Shown here: positions 26,826 through 35,318 of the stretch, piece after piece
Layout: the number at the start of each line of letters is the position of its first letter
Position numbering within the stretch: the stretch's first letter is position 1
NCBI GenBank assembly: GCA_965250205.1
Contig: CBDFNK010000013.1
Location: forward strand, 13,081-77,080
Direction of reading: 5' to 3'
Origin: JAHZKN01 sp965250205
GTDB taxonomy: Bacteria > Pseudomonadota > Alphaproteobacteria > Rhizobiales > Hyphomicrobiaceae
Length of the DNA: 64,000 nucleotides
Made by a program: the position numbers and the translations under genes
The notes under the pieces: model-generated
Database searches by the model: none
What the model was told of the DNA's origin: nothing
What the model saw: only the letters and a program-made list of their open reading frames with translations

Positions 26826-28358
26826 ATGCGTGTGAACACAGGGAGCGATGGTCAGTTGGAACTATCGTTGGTGCTAGATACGGCCGGATCGGCGACCCTC
26901 CAAGCGCAAGTCTTTGAGCAAGTTCGCACCATGATCCTCGAAGGGCGCCTCAAGCCTGGAAAGGCGCTGCCTCCAAGCCGATTGCTGGCGGAGCGGGCTC
27001 AGGTTTCTCGCAATACAGTTGTTTTGGCGTATGACCGCCTGGTTGATGAGGGTTACATCGAATCTCGCGGCACAGCCGGCATGTTCGTTAGCCTTGTACT
27101 GCCAGATGACCTGATGTTGATCGGCGGGCGTGAGGACGGCGACAAGAAAAATGGTGTTGCAACGAATGGTGGCTTAGAACTGCTCGGCTTTGACGGCCTT
27201 CCAGTGGGCGTTATGTATCCCGGTCACGCGCGACCGAAATATGATTTTTGGGTCGGGCGTCCAGACGCCAATGGCTATCCCGTTCGTGCGTGGCGTCGCA
27301 TTCTTGTGCGAAAATTAGCAGCATCCGGTTTTTCCCTGACAGAGTACGGTGAGCCTGCAGGTCTTGAAGAGTTGCGCGTTGCAATAGCTGATCATCTCGG
27401 TCCGGCGCGAGGCATGGCTGTCGACTACGAGCAGGTTATTGTCACAAGTGGGTCTCAAGATGGGCTCAACCTCATTTGCCGCCTGTGCAACGTAACGCAT
27501 CGCCCGATCTATATTGAGAATCCTTGCTATCAAGGTGCCGCCTATCTTTTCAAGAGCCTTGGTCACAAGCTAAATCCAATCCCCGTCGATGATCATGGTT
27601 TGATTGTCGACAAATTGCCTCGTGATCAGGGCGGCATAGTCTACGTTACGCCGTCGCACCAATACCCGACAGGTGTCACGCTCTCACTCGAACGCCGCAT
27701 GAAGCTCCTCAAGTGGGCTGAAGAAACAAGCAGCGTAATAATTGAAGACGACTACGATAGCGATTTTCGTTACGACGGGCCGCCACTTACATCATTGGCG
27801 GGGCTAGATCGGGGGCACCGGGTTCTCTACGTTGGGACATTCTCTAAATCCCTTGGAGCCGGTCTTCGCCTTGGCTTTGTCGTGGTGCCAAAGGGCGTGA
27901 CCATTGCTGCGCGCAACGCAAAATCACAAATGAACAACGGGCAGCCGTGGCTCGACCAGGCTGTGTTGGCTGAATTTATCGAAACTGGCGCATTTGATCG
28001 CCATCTGCGTCGCATGCGACTGATCTATAAGGCTCGCCGCGATCATCTGCGGACGTGTTTGGAAAAGAACTTCGGAGTTGCTGACCTAAAAGGCTATTCC
28101 GGCGGATTGCATGTGGCCTGGCGGCCGCCATCTGGTTCACCGCCTGCCCATGAAATTGAAAAGCGCGCATACAAAAAGGGTGTTGGTATCTACGCACTCA
28201 ACAGCGGTGGCGCTCATGATTTTGATGGAACGGCTAGCGATGATGTCTTGGTGCTTGGTTACTCATCATTGAAAGAGAGTGACATCGAACAAGCCGTCAA
28301 ACGTTTGCACGAAGCCGTTGTAGATCCAGCCCCCGATCATTGCAGGAAAGTCATGTGA
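26826..28358 (+). CDS. MocR/PdxR-type GntR regulator with aminotransferase-like domain
   Basis: 510 residues. An N-terminal GntR winged helix (QVFEQVRTMILEGRLKPGKA, LPPSRLLAERAQVSRNTVV) is joined to a fold-type I aminotransferase domain with YVTPSHQYPTG, IIEDDYDSDFRYDG and the PLP lysine in YVGTFSKSLGAGLRLG. MocR proteins sense PLP-linked metabolites and often control B6 or amino-compound genes. Here it sits between haoB and ccmF and is 2 bp from ccmF, so it is probably cotranscribed with ccmFGHI-hemA; hemA encodes a PLP enzyme, a possible target. The ligand is unknown. Confidence 0.85.
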   Translation: MRVNTGSDGQLELSLVLDTAGSATLQAQVFEQVRTMILEGRLKPGKALPPSRLLAERAQVSRNTVVLAYDRLVDEGYIESRGTAGMFVSLVLPDDLMLIGGREDGDKKNGVATNGGLELLGFDGLPVGVMYPGHARPKYDFWVGRPDANGYPVRAWRRILVRKLAASGFSLTEYGEPAGLEELRVAIADHLGPARGMAVDYEQVIVTSGSQDGLNLICRLCNVTHRPIYIENPCYQGAAYLFKSLGHKLNPIPVDDHGLIVDKLPRDQGGIVYVTPSHQYPTGVTLSLERRMKLLKWAEETSSVIIEDDYDSDFRYDGPPLTSLAGLDRGHRVLYVGTFSKSLGAGLRLGFVVVPKGVTIAARNAKSQMNNGQPWLDQAVLAEFIETGAFDRHLRRMRLIYKARRDHLRTCLEKNFGVADLKGYSGGLHVAWRPPSGSPPAHEIEKRAYKKGVGIYALNSGGAHDFDGTASDDVLVLGYSSLKESDIEQAVKRLHEAVVDPAPDHCRKVM

Positions 28359-28360
28359 TC

Positions 28361-30355
28361 ATGTTTCAGAACTCGACCATAGAACTTGGTATGATCGCAA
28401 TGACGTTAGCGCTAGTTCTTGCTGTAGCAGCCGTTGGATTTTCCCTGGCAGGTCGGACTTTGGTGCGCCCGGCCTATATCGCAGTGGCGCGACTGGCGCT
28501 CTATGTGAATTTAGCGTTGGTTACGCTTGCCATTGCGACCATCGTTCATGCGTTCGTCACGAAAGACTTTTCGGTGGCGTATGTGGCGCAGAATTCTAAT
28601 AGTCAATTGCCGTTCATCTACAGGCTAACCGCACTTTGGGGTGCGCATGAGGGGTCTCTCATGCTGTGGCTTTGGTATCTGGTGCTGTTCTCGGCCCTCG
28701 CTGCCTACTTGCACCATAAAACGCATCCACTTTCTATGCCCTACATCCTGGCAACACTAGCTGGAATACAGGTCGGATTTCTGTCGTTCATTCTTTTCCT
28801 GTCCAGTCCCTTCACCGAGATTATACCGGCATTGCCAGAGGGGCGGGATCTTAATCCGCTGCTTCAAGATCCCGGATTGATTTTTCACCCCCCCCTTCTT
28901 TACATGGGCTATGTCGGCTTCTCCGTTCCTTTTGCCTTTGCGATTGCAGCGCTTGCACGTGGCCAGCTTACGACCGAATGGGTCGTTGCAACCCGACGCT
29001 GGAGTTTGTTCTCCTGGACAGCACTGACAACCGGCATCATGCTCGGTGGATATTGGTCGTACTATGAGCTTGGTTGGGGCGGTTATTGGGCTTGGGATCC
29101 GGTTGAGAATGCCTCGTTCATGCCCTGGTTGACGGCAACAGCATTTCTCCATTCTTCGATGGCTCAAGAACGACGTCATTTGTTCAATGGATGGAACTTA
29201 TTCCTCATTATTGCGACTTTCAGCTTGTCGTTGATGGGCACGTTCCTTGTACGCTCTGGTGTGTTGACGTCGGTGCATGCTTTCGCGACCGACCCTGGTC
29301 GTGGTGCCTTTATCTTGGCATTTCTGGCCGTTGTGCTGTTTGTGAGTTTGGGGCTTCTGGTCCGACGCGCAAACATGCTCGGTGGTGGCAGCGGTATCGT
29401 AGCGCCGATCTCACGCGAAAGCGCTTTGCTTTATAATAATCTGCTGTTCATTATTGCCCTATTCACGGTGTTTCTTGGCACCATGCTGCCTTTGTTGGCT
29501 GAGTTTGTGACAGACGATCGGGTCACGGTTGGTCCGCCGTATTTCAATCAGGTTATGGCGCCGCTTATGTTGGCGATTGTTGTCTTGATGGCCATCGGTC
29601 CGGTTGTGCCGTGGCGGCGTGCAAGCGCCCGTCTGCTCAGTCGGCAATTTCTGCTCGCAGGGGCAATGGCTTTGGCGTGTGTCGTGGCGCTTGTATTATT
29701 CGGCATCACAAATATCCTGGCACTGGTTGCCTCAGCGATTATTGCATTTGCGAGTTGGGCGACCCTGTCTGACGTCTATCGCGCATCCAAAGTGCGCGCC
29801 AATGTCATTGGTAAAAGTACTGCGTCCGGATTCACCGACCTCTTTTTTGCAAACCCACGTCGCTATGGCGGGCTTATTGTTCACTTAGGGATATTGGTAA
29901 TCTGCATTGGGCTTGTTGGCTCAGGGTTGTTTAAGGAAACCAAAACAGTTGCGTTGTCGGTCAATGATAGATTTGAGATCGGAGATTATCTCGTCACCTA
30001 TCATGGAATTGCAGATGTCGAGGGTCCGAATTATCGCGCGCGCAGGGCTTCATTTTCGGTGCAGCACAACGGCCAATCGTTTGGCGAACTGACAACTGAG
30101 AAGCGTTCTTACCCGCGCGCCAATATGGTGACGACCGAAGCTGCAATGCTGACCGGCTTTTGGGAGGATCTGCACATTGTTCTTGGCGGAGAATCTGGCC
30201 ACGGTGAGATATCTATCAGGGCCTATCGCAATCCGCTTGTTACTTGGATCTGGCTGGGCTGGCTTATTGTTGCGCTCGGGTCCGTTGTAGCATTTTCAGC
30301 TCGACCATCGCGGCGTCATAAACCGAAAACATCTGGCCAAGAGGCGACGGCATGA
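28361..30355 (+). CDS. ccmF: Cytochrome c maturation heme lyase subunit CcmF
   Basis: 664 residues from the ATG at 28361 (AGGAAAG upstream, inside the end of the MocR gene). Many membrane helices; the heme-handling WWD domain is clear (LGWGGYWAWDPVENASFMPW), with conserved periplasmic histidines nearby (HEGSLMLW, DPGLIFHPPLLYMGY). CcmF with CcmH attaches heme to CxxCH sites in the periplasm. Placement beside an eight-heme protein suggests a dedicated or extra copy; ccmABCDE are not in the window. NrfE-type paralogues look similar and cannot be fully excluded. Confidence 0.9.
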   Translation: MFQNSTIELGMIAMTLALVLAVAAVGFSLAGRTLVRPAYIAVARLALYVNLALVTLAIATIVHAFVTKDFSVAYVAQNSNSQLPFIYRLTALWGAHEGSLMLWLWYLVLFSALAAYLHHKTHPLSMPYILATLAGIQVGFLSFILFLSSPFTEIIPALPEGRDLNPLLQDPGLIFHPPLLYMGYVGFSVPFAFAIAALARGQLTTEWVVATRRWSLFSWTALTTGIMLGGYWSYYELGWGGYWAWDPVENASFMPWLTATAFLHSSMAQERRHLFNGWNLFLIIATFSLSLMGTFLVRSGVLTSVHAFATDPGRGAFILAFLAVVLFVSLGLLVRRANMLGGGSGIVAPISRESALLYNNLLFIIALFTVFLGTMLPLLAEFVTDDRVTVGPPYFNQVMAPLMLAIVVLMAIGPVVPWRRASARLLSRQFLLAGAMALACVVALVLFGITNILALVASAIIAFASWATLSDVYRASKVRANVIGKSTASGFTDLFFANPRRYGGLIVHLGILVICIGLVGSGLFKETKTVALSVNDRFEIGDYLVTYHGIADVEGPNYRARRASFSVQHNGQSFGELTTEKRSYPRANMVTTEAAMLTGFWEDLHIVLGGESGHGEISIRAYRNPLVTWIWLGWLIVALGSVVAFSARPSRRHKPKTSGQEATA

Positions 30356-30903
30356 GCGCAAAGTCATCAACATTTGCCTATTGGAAGATTGCCTGCGTTG
30401 TTTTCCCGGTAATGCTTATTGGCGTATTTGCTTATGGTCTGACGCGCGATGCATCTCATTTGCCCTCAGCACTTGTCGGCAAACAAGCACCGCAATTTTC
30501 ACTCGATGAATTGAACAATGGCAAGAGGATCAAAAGATCCGATTATAGCGGGAAAGTACTGGTGCTCAATTTCTGGGCGTCTTGGTGTGGAGCGTGTCGA
30601 ACGGAGCACGATACGCTGATACAGTTGTCCGCCCAATTCAAGGACACTGCTGACGTTTCATTTCTTGGCGTTAACTATCGCGATCGTAATGAGCAGGCGC
30701 TCAAGTTTTTGTCGCGGCACGGGGCATTTCCTTATCCCTCAGTTGTTGATGCGAAAGGACGAATAGGCATTGATTTTGGTGTCTATGGATTGCCAGAGAC
30801 CTATTTCGTCGGGCCCGATGGGCGGATCGCGTATCGCCATATTGGCGCGCTTGATGAATCCAAAGCCTTGAAGATCATTGCAACACTTAGAGGCAGATCA
30901 TGA
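30352..30903 (+). CDS. ccmG: Thiol:disulfide protein CcmG/DsbE
   Basis: 183 residues. N-terminal signal anchor (IACVVFPVMLIGVFAYGL), thioredoxin-like domain with WASWCGACRTEH. The active site is WCGAC rather than the commoner WCPTC/WCVPC. GLPETYFVGPDGRIAYRHIG is the conserved cis-Pro and central insert region of CcmG. It reduces apocytochrome CxxCH thiols before heme attachment. Overlaps ccmF and ccmH by 4 bp each. Confidence 0.88.
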   Translation: MSAKSSTFAYWKIACVVFPVMLIGVFAYGLTRDASHLPSALVGKQAPQFSLDELNNGKRIKRSDYSGKVLVLNFWASWCGACRTEHDTLIQLSAQFKDTADVSFLGVNYRDRNEQALKFLSRHGAFPYPSVVDAKGRIGIDFGVYGLPETYFVGPDGRIAYRHIGALDESKALKIIATLRGRS

Positions 30904-31355
30904 TTTACCGTTTTGTTGCGTATCTTGTTTTCATCATGTTGTTCGCTGTTGGTGCTGCAAACGCAGCACCTCAGCTTAAAACAGAAGAGGCTATTGAGAG
31001 AGATATTCGGCAGATCTCCGAACGTCTGCGGTGCCCAGTCTGCCAAAGTGAGAATCTGTATGACTCCAAGGCACCGCTTGCAAATGAGATGCGCCAGATC
31101 ATTCGGGAACAGCTCTCCAAGGGGCGCACAAAAGAAGAGATCGTATCCTTCTTTGTCGCTCGCTACGGAACGTTTGTGCTTCAGGCTCCACCAAAGGAAG
31201 GGCCGCAGTTGCTTCTGTGGTATGGGCCGCTTTTTCTAGTGTTTTTCGCCTCTCTTGCTCTCGCATGGCATCTGCGTCGCGATGAGGAGCACGCAGCAGG
31301 TGATTTTGACGATGAAAACTCACCGGAACAGATCAAAGAGAGTCCAGCACCATGA
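30900..31355 (+). CDS. ccmH: Cytochrome c biogenesis protein CcmH/CycL
   Basis: 151 residues: signal peptide (FIMLFAVGAANA), then ISERLRCPVCQSENLYDSKA with the LRCxxC redox motif, and a C-terminal membrane helix (LLLWYGPLFLVFFASLALAW). The protein is membrane-anchored with its thiols in the periplasm, and works with CcmG and CcmF. Acidic C-terminal tail. Overlaps its neighbours by 4 bp on each side, so the ccmFGHI block is one coupled unit. Confidence 0.9.
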   Translation: MIYRFVAYLVFIMLFAVGAANAAPQLKTEEAIERDIRQISERLRCPVCQSENLYDSKAPLANEMRQIIREQLSKGRTKEEIVSFFVARYGTFVLQAPPKEGPQLLLWYGPLFLVFFASLALAWHLRRDEEHAAGDFDDENSPEQIKESPAP

Positions 31356-32401
31356 CAACAATACTCTTCATTGTTGTTCTAGCTTTGCTCGTCGCTTTTG
31401 TCGTGCTCAGGCCGCTATGGGACAAAGAAGCGGATTCAATGACCGATTTTGGGCACGAAGCTCCAGCCTCAGATGAACATGTGCGCAGTCGAATGGATCG
31501 CAACATTGAGGCGATGCGCGATCTGGAAGTGGCTCTTGCCGAAAAGAAAGTCGATGAAAAGAATTATCAGAAAGAGAGAATGCGTTTGACAAAAGAAACT
31601 GAAGCGTCAGTTGAGCAACTTCGGCGTAAGCGTGAAGACGCACGCAAAGTTCCCCTCGAGCGTGCAGGCACCTATCCCAAGACCGGGATTGCTGCAGCCG
31701 TCATATTATTCGCCGCAACGGGCCTGGTTGCGTGGCACTTGAACGGCCAGGATCTGGCGCGGGATGTTTCACCGCATGCGGCAGGTCAGATTCCGATTGG
31801 GGCACAAGCAACAGTGCAAAGCGCTGGCGATGCTAAAGCTGCATCAGGAGCAATGCCTGCAGATCATCCAAAGTTGGGTGGCAAAGCGCCGATTATGGGT
31901 GCAGATGGCAAGCCAGATCCAAAGGCTATGGTTGCTCGTTTGGAAAAACGTCTTGCAACAGGAAAGCCGTCACCGCAGGACCTTGCATTGTTGGCACGCA
32001 GCTACCGTGTCCTTGGCCGGGAAAAGGAAATCGTTGGCCTTTATAAAGATGCCGCCGTGCGCGCGCCTGACAACCCCGACATTTTGTTTCTGTATGCAAC
32101 TTCATTGTTTGATGCGGGAACTGACACCTCCCGTACTGAAGCCGGTGCAACTTTTGATCAGGTTCTCAAGCTACGGCCGGAAATGCCAGAGGCGTTGTGG
32201 TTCAAGAGTTTGATCCTTGTGAAGAAACACGAAATTGAACCTGCAAAGAAAATTCTGACAAAACTTCAAGGGCTGGTGACCAGCAACCCGGAAGCTAAAA
32301 AGGCAGTGGCAGGCCTGCTTGCGGCATTGAACAATGATCTCGCACCAGTTAGTGGCAAGCAGCACGCTAAACCGCAAGCTGATCCCCATAAAAAGAATTA
32401 G
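31352..32401 (+). CDS. ccmI: Cytochrome c biogenesis protein CcmI/CycH
   Basis: 349 residues. Two membrane helices (ILFIVVLALLVAFVVLRPLW; GIAAAVILFAATGLVAWHL) flank a charged cytoplasmic coiled region (EVALAEKKVDEKNYQKERM), and a periplasmic TPR-like domain follows (DLALLARSYRVLGREKEIVG, PDNPDILFLYATSLFDAG). CcmI holds apocytochromes by their C-terminus and passes them to CcmFH. The Ala/Lys-rich end is not conserved. TAG is followed 13 bp later by hemA. Confidence 0.85.
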   Translation: MTTILFIVVLALLVAFVVLRPLWDKEADSMTDFGHEAPASDEHVRSRMDRNIEAMRDLEVALAEKKVDEKNYQKERMRLTKETEASVEQLRRKREDARKVPLERAGTYPKTGIAAAVILFAATGLVAWHLNGQDLARDVSPHAAGQIPIGAQATVQSAGDAKAASGAMPADHPKLGGKAPIMGADGKPDPKAMVARLEKRLATGKPSPQDLALLARSYRVLGREKEIVGLYKDAAVRAPDNPDILFLYATSLFDAGTDTSRTEAGATFDQVLKLRPEMPEALWFKSLILVKKHEIEPAKKILTKLQGLVTSNPEAKKAVAGLLAALNNDLAPVSGKQHAKPQADPHKKN

Positions 32402-32414
32402 ACCGGAAACCGCG

Positions 32415-33686
32415 ATGGACTCCTACAATCGTATTCTTGATCAAAAGCTTGTCGGTATTCGCGAGGAGGGTCGCTATCGCGTTTTTCTTGAAATTGCGCG
32501 GCGTGTCGGCGACTATCCAAGGGCAAAAGGTTACAAGCCCGACAAAGAGCAGGACATTGTTGTCTGGTGTTCAAATGATTATCTCGGTATGGGGCAGCAT
32601 GCTGTTGTGCTAGACGCCATGAAAAAGGCGTTAGATACCTATGGGGCCGGTGCAGGAGGGACGCGCAATATTGCAGGCAGCCACTGCCCAGTCGTCGCGC
32701 TTGAGCGTGAGATTGCGGAGCTCCATGAAAAAGACCGCGCTTTGGTGATGACTTCCGGATACGTTGCAAACGAGGCAACGCTCAGCACTTTGGGACGTCT
32801 ACTTCCCGATTGTGTGATCCTATCGGATGCAGGCAACCATGCTTCGATGATTCACGGTATCAAGAGCAGTGGTTGTCAAAAGCTGATCTTCAGACACAAC
32901 GATCTCGACCATCTCAGATCGTTACTTGAAGATCTTCCCAAAGATCAATGCAAAATAGTTGCTTTTGAATCTGTTTATTCGATGGATGGCGATATCGCAC
33001 CTATTTCCGAGATCTGCGATCTTGCACATGAGTTTGGTGCCTTGACCTATCTTGATGAGGTTCACGCTGTTGGTTTGTATGGACGCACGGGGGCAGGTGT
33101 CGCAGAGCGGGTCGGCTGTGTCGAAAAGGTTGACATTATTCAAGGGACGCTCGCCAAGGCATATGGTGTTGTTGGTGGCTATATTGCAAGCTCTGCCGCC
33201 GTTGTTGACGCGGTCAGAAGTTTCGCAAGTGGTTTTATTTTCACGACGACGTTGCCGCCAGCGATTGCAGCCGGTGCGTTGGCGAGTATACAGCATCTGC
33301 GTGGCAGTGATCTGGAACGAAAGGCGCTTCACTGCAAGGTTGGTGTATTACGTGACGCTTTAAAGGCTGTCGGGTTGCCGGTTATGGATGGACCGAGCCA
33401 TATTGTTCCGGTTGTTGTCGGTGACGCGCGCAAGTGCAAACTTATAAGCGACTATTTGCTTAACCAACATGGGCTGTATATTCAGCCGATAAATTATCCG
33501 ACAGTGGAGCGGGGTACGGAACGATTGCGCATTACGCCAACACCATGTCATTCACCTGACATGACGGCGCATCTTGTTAAATCTCTTTTGCAATCCTGGG
33601 AAAATTTTGATCTTCCACTTCGCGATATTCCTAAAAGCGCGACGGTTGCCAGGCCTGAGCCGCAAAGCCAAGTCCACGCTGACTAA
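32415..33686 (+). CDS. hemA: 5-Aminolevulinate synthase (Shemin pathway)
   Basis: 423 residues from the ATG at 32415 (CGGAAA upstream); a longer frame into ccmI is not needed. It matches alphaproteobacterial ALAS: MDSYNRILDQKL start, WCSNDYLGMGQH, GAGAGGTRNIAGSH, LDEVHAVGLYGRTGAG and PLP Lys248 in GTLAKAYGVVGGY. It condenses glycine and succinyl-CoA to make the heme precursor. Ending the hao-ccm block, it would raise heme supply for the eight-heme HAO and the NorSY hemes. A second housekeeping hemA elsewhere is likely but not testable here. The last 20 residues are an extra tail. Confidence 0.93.
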   Translation: MDSYNRILDQKLVGIREEGRYRVFLEIARRVGDYPRAKGYKPDKEQDIVVWCSNDYLGMGQHAVVLDAMKKALDTYGAGAGGTRNIAGSHCPVVALEREIAELHEKDRALVMTSGYVANEATLSTLGRLLPDCVILSDAGNHASMIHGIKSSGCQKLIFRHNDLDHLRSLLEDLPKDQCKIVAFESVYSMDGDIAPISEICDLAHEFGALTYLDEVHAVGLYGRTGAGVAERVGCVEKVDIIQGTLAKAYGVVGGYIASSAAVVDAVRSFASGFIFTTTLPPAIAAGALASIQHLRGSDLERKALHCKVGVLRDALKAVGLPVMDGPSHIVPVVVGDARKCKLISDYLLNQHGLYIQPINYPTVERGTERLRITPTPCHSPDMTAHLVKSLLQSWENFDLPLRDIPKSATVARPEPQSQVHAD

Positions 33687-34241
33687 CTCTATATGTCGGA
33701 CGAATTGCCATTAATTTTTATGGCAGACGTAATGCGATACTATAGGTCAAAAGCGGTCATTAACGGATGATGGTAAACAGCTATTCTAGCGCCAATGTCA
33801 AAGCGAAATTCATTCTCTTATGAACAATATCAACGCTACGAAATCCGACATCGCACAGCATGGCTTCCTGATCAGACAGCTTGTTTAGTTTGTCCTTCTC
33901 TTTGTAAAAACCAAGACATTTTCCGTCCACTTCCTTTTTAGGCAGGCTTTTCAGCATGAAATCACGCTACGACGCCAAGAATAGCGCTTGAGACTTTTGA
34001 CATTTACCTTCGACAATATCCACGGAGACGTTCTGTTCTGTGTCCCATCATTCATTCCTCGGCAGTGATGATGAGCCAGAAATACTCTCTTATGAAAAGG
34101 CCTCAAAATGTTCCATAGGTGCTGATGTCGGACAAGTTGGGAATTTTAAATGTCAGACTCTCATGCGAGAGCAGCTCACCGAAAAACGTATACTGATTCT
34201 TGGGATGTTTGCTTTGAATTGAGTTTTGGGAAAAGTGCCAA
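33687..34241. other. Gene-poor stretch closing the island
   Basis: Apart from the methyltransferase-like remnant at 33781-33957, no supported gene is present. The DNA is more AT-rich than the flanking genes. A plus-strand frame at 34040-34222 has no recognisable features. Confidence 0.4.
33781..33957 (-). pseudogene. 3' remnant of a SAM-dependent methyltransferase-like gene
   Basis: 58 codons from an ATG at 33957 to a TAG at 33783. The end, DQEAMLCDVGFRSVDIVHKR followed by MNFALTLALE, is the typical C-terminal strand pattern of class I methyltransferases (xxAGFxxVxxxxxxxNF). An in-frame stop lies two codons upstream, so the SAM-binding part is gone. Probably a leftover gene end at the island border. 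Confidence 0.4.
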
Positions 34242-35270
34242 CTACCTATTCGTCAACTTCAATTCAATGCGGCGGTTGCGGCGCAGCGAATCTTCATCGG
34301 TTCCGGTTTCAAGCGGGGCAAATTCGCCATAGCCTGCGGCCACCAAGCGCTTGGCGGGGACGCCACGTGCGATCAGGTATTTGACAACGGATGCCGCGCG
34401 CGAGGTTGAAAGTTCCCAGTTTGAGGGGAATTGTGGGCTTGAAATGGGCCGAATGTCGGTGTGGCCATCGACCTGCAGCGCCCAATTGATCTCTTCCGGG
34501 ATTGTCTTTTCCAACTCGAGAATTGCGGCCGCCAATTGGTCCATCGCTTCACGGCCCTGGTCCGTGACAATGGCTTGGCCGGACGGAAACAGCACTTCGG
34601 ATTCAAACACAAACCGGTCACCAACAACGCGGATGTCTTTGCGGTTCTTCAACAGATCGCGCAGGCGGCCAAAAAAGTCTGACCGATAGCGCTGCAATTC
34701 CTGCACCTGGCGTGCAAGTGCGGCGTTGAGGCGGGCACCAAGGTCCTTGATCCGGGTTTGTGAGGCTAGTTCTTTGGACTCTGAAGCTTGCAAGGCTTCG
34801 TTCAACGCAGCAATCTGGCGGCGCAGCGATAAGAGTTGTTGGTTGAGGAGGTCAACCTTCGCGAGTGCTTCGTTAGACACCTCTTTCTGTTTGTCGAGTT
34901 CGCTGCTCAAAGTAGAAAGCTGCGTAGCGGCGGCCTTGGCCTTTTCGTCGCCAGAAAGTGCAAAGCCTGAGAGCTTGGCGTTTTTTTCTTCAAGTGCACT
35001 GAGTGTTGCGTGCAGTTGATCCAATTCATCACCTGAATTTTTGGCTTTGCCTTTTTCAAGTGACAAGAGGCTGGTCAGTTCAGCAATCTGGCGGTTGAGC
35101 CTCTTGAGGGCCGTGTCCTTGCCGCTTGCTTCTTGGGCTGCAAAATGTTGTGCGATCATAAAGATCGACATCAAGAACGTGACCACAAGCACCAGCGCTG
35201 ACAAGGCATCAACAAAGCCTGGCCAGAACTCGCCGTAATCTTGTCCGCGTCTTGAGCGCCCGCGCGCCAT
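34242..35270 (-). CDS. OmpA/MotB-like peptidoglycan-binding membrane protein
   Basis: 342 residues: one N-terminal membrane helix (FVDALSALVLVVTFLMSIFM), a long coiled coil (about 50-185, rich in Leu/Glu/Lys/Ala), and a C-terminal OmpA-like domain (WALQVDGHTDIRPI, NWELSTSRAASVVKYLIARG, VAAGYGEFAPL). The FWPGFVDALS start resembles MotB-type stators. It is 48 bp from the MotA/TolQ-like gene on the same strand, which suggests a proton-driven complex anchored to peptidoglycan. The absence of flagellar genes here argues against a classic flagellar role. Confidence 0.8.
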   Translation of the reverse strand: MARGRSRRGQDYGEFWPGFVDALSALVLVVTFLMSIFMIAQHFAAQEASGKDTALKRLNRQIAELTSLLSLEKGKAKNSGDELDQLHATLSALEEKNAKLSGFALSGDEKAKAAATQLSTLSSELDKQKEVSNEALAKVDLLNQQLLSLRRQIAALNEALQASESKELASQTRIKDLGARLNAALARQVQELQRYRSDFFGRLRDLLKNRKDIRVVGDRFVFESEVLFPSGQAIVTDQGREAMDQLAAAILELEKTIPEEINWALQVDGHTDIRPISSPQFPSNWELSTSRAASVVKYLIARGVPAKRLVAAGYGEFAPLETGTDEDSLRRNRRIELKLTNR

Positions 35271-35318
35271 ATTGATGTCGTCCTCTAGTATGAAAGGGGT
35301 AGAGTGCGCCCAGGCACG

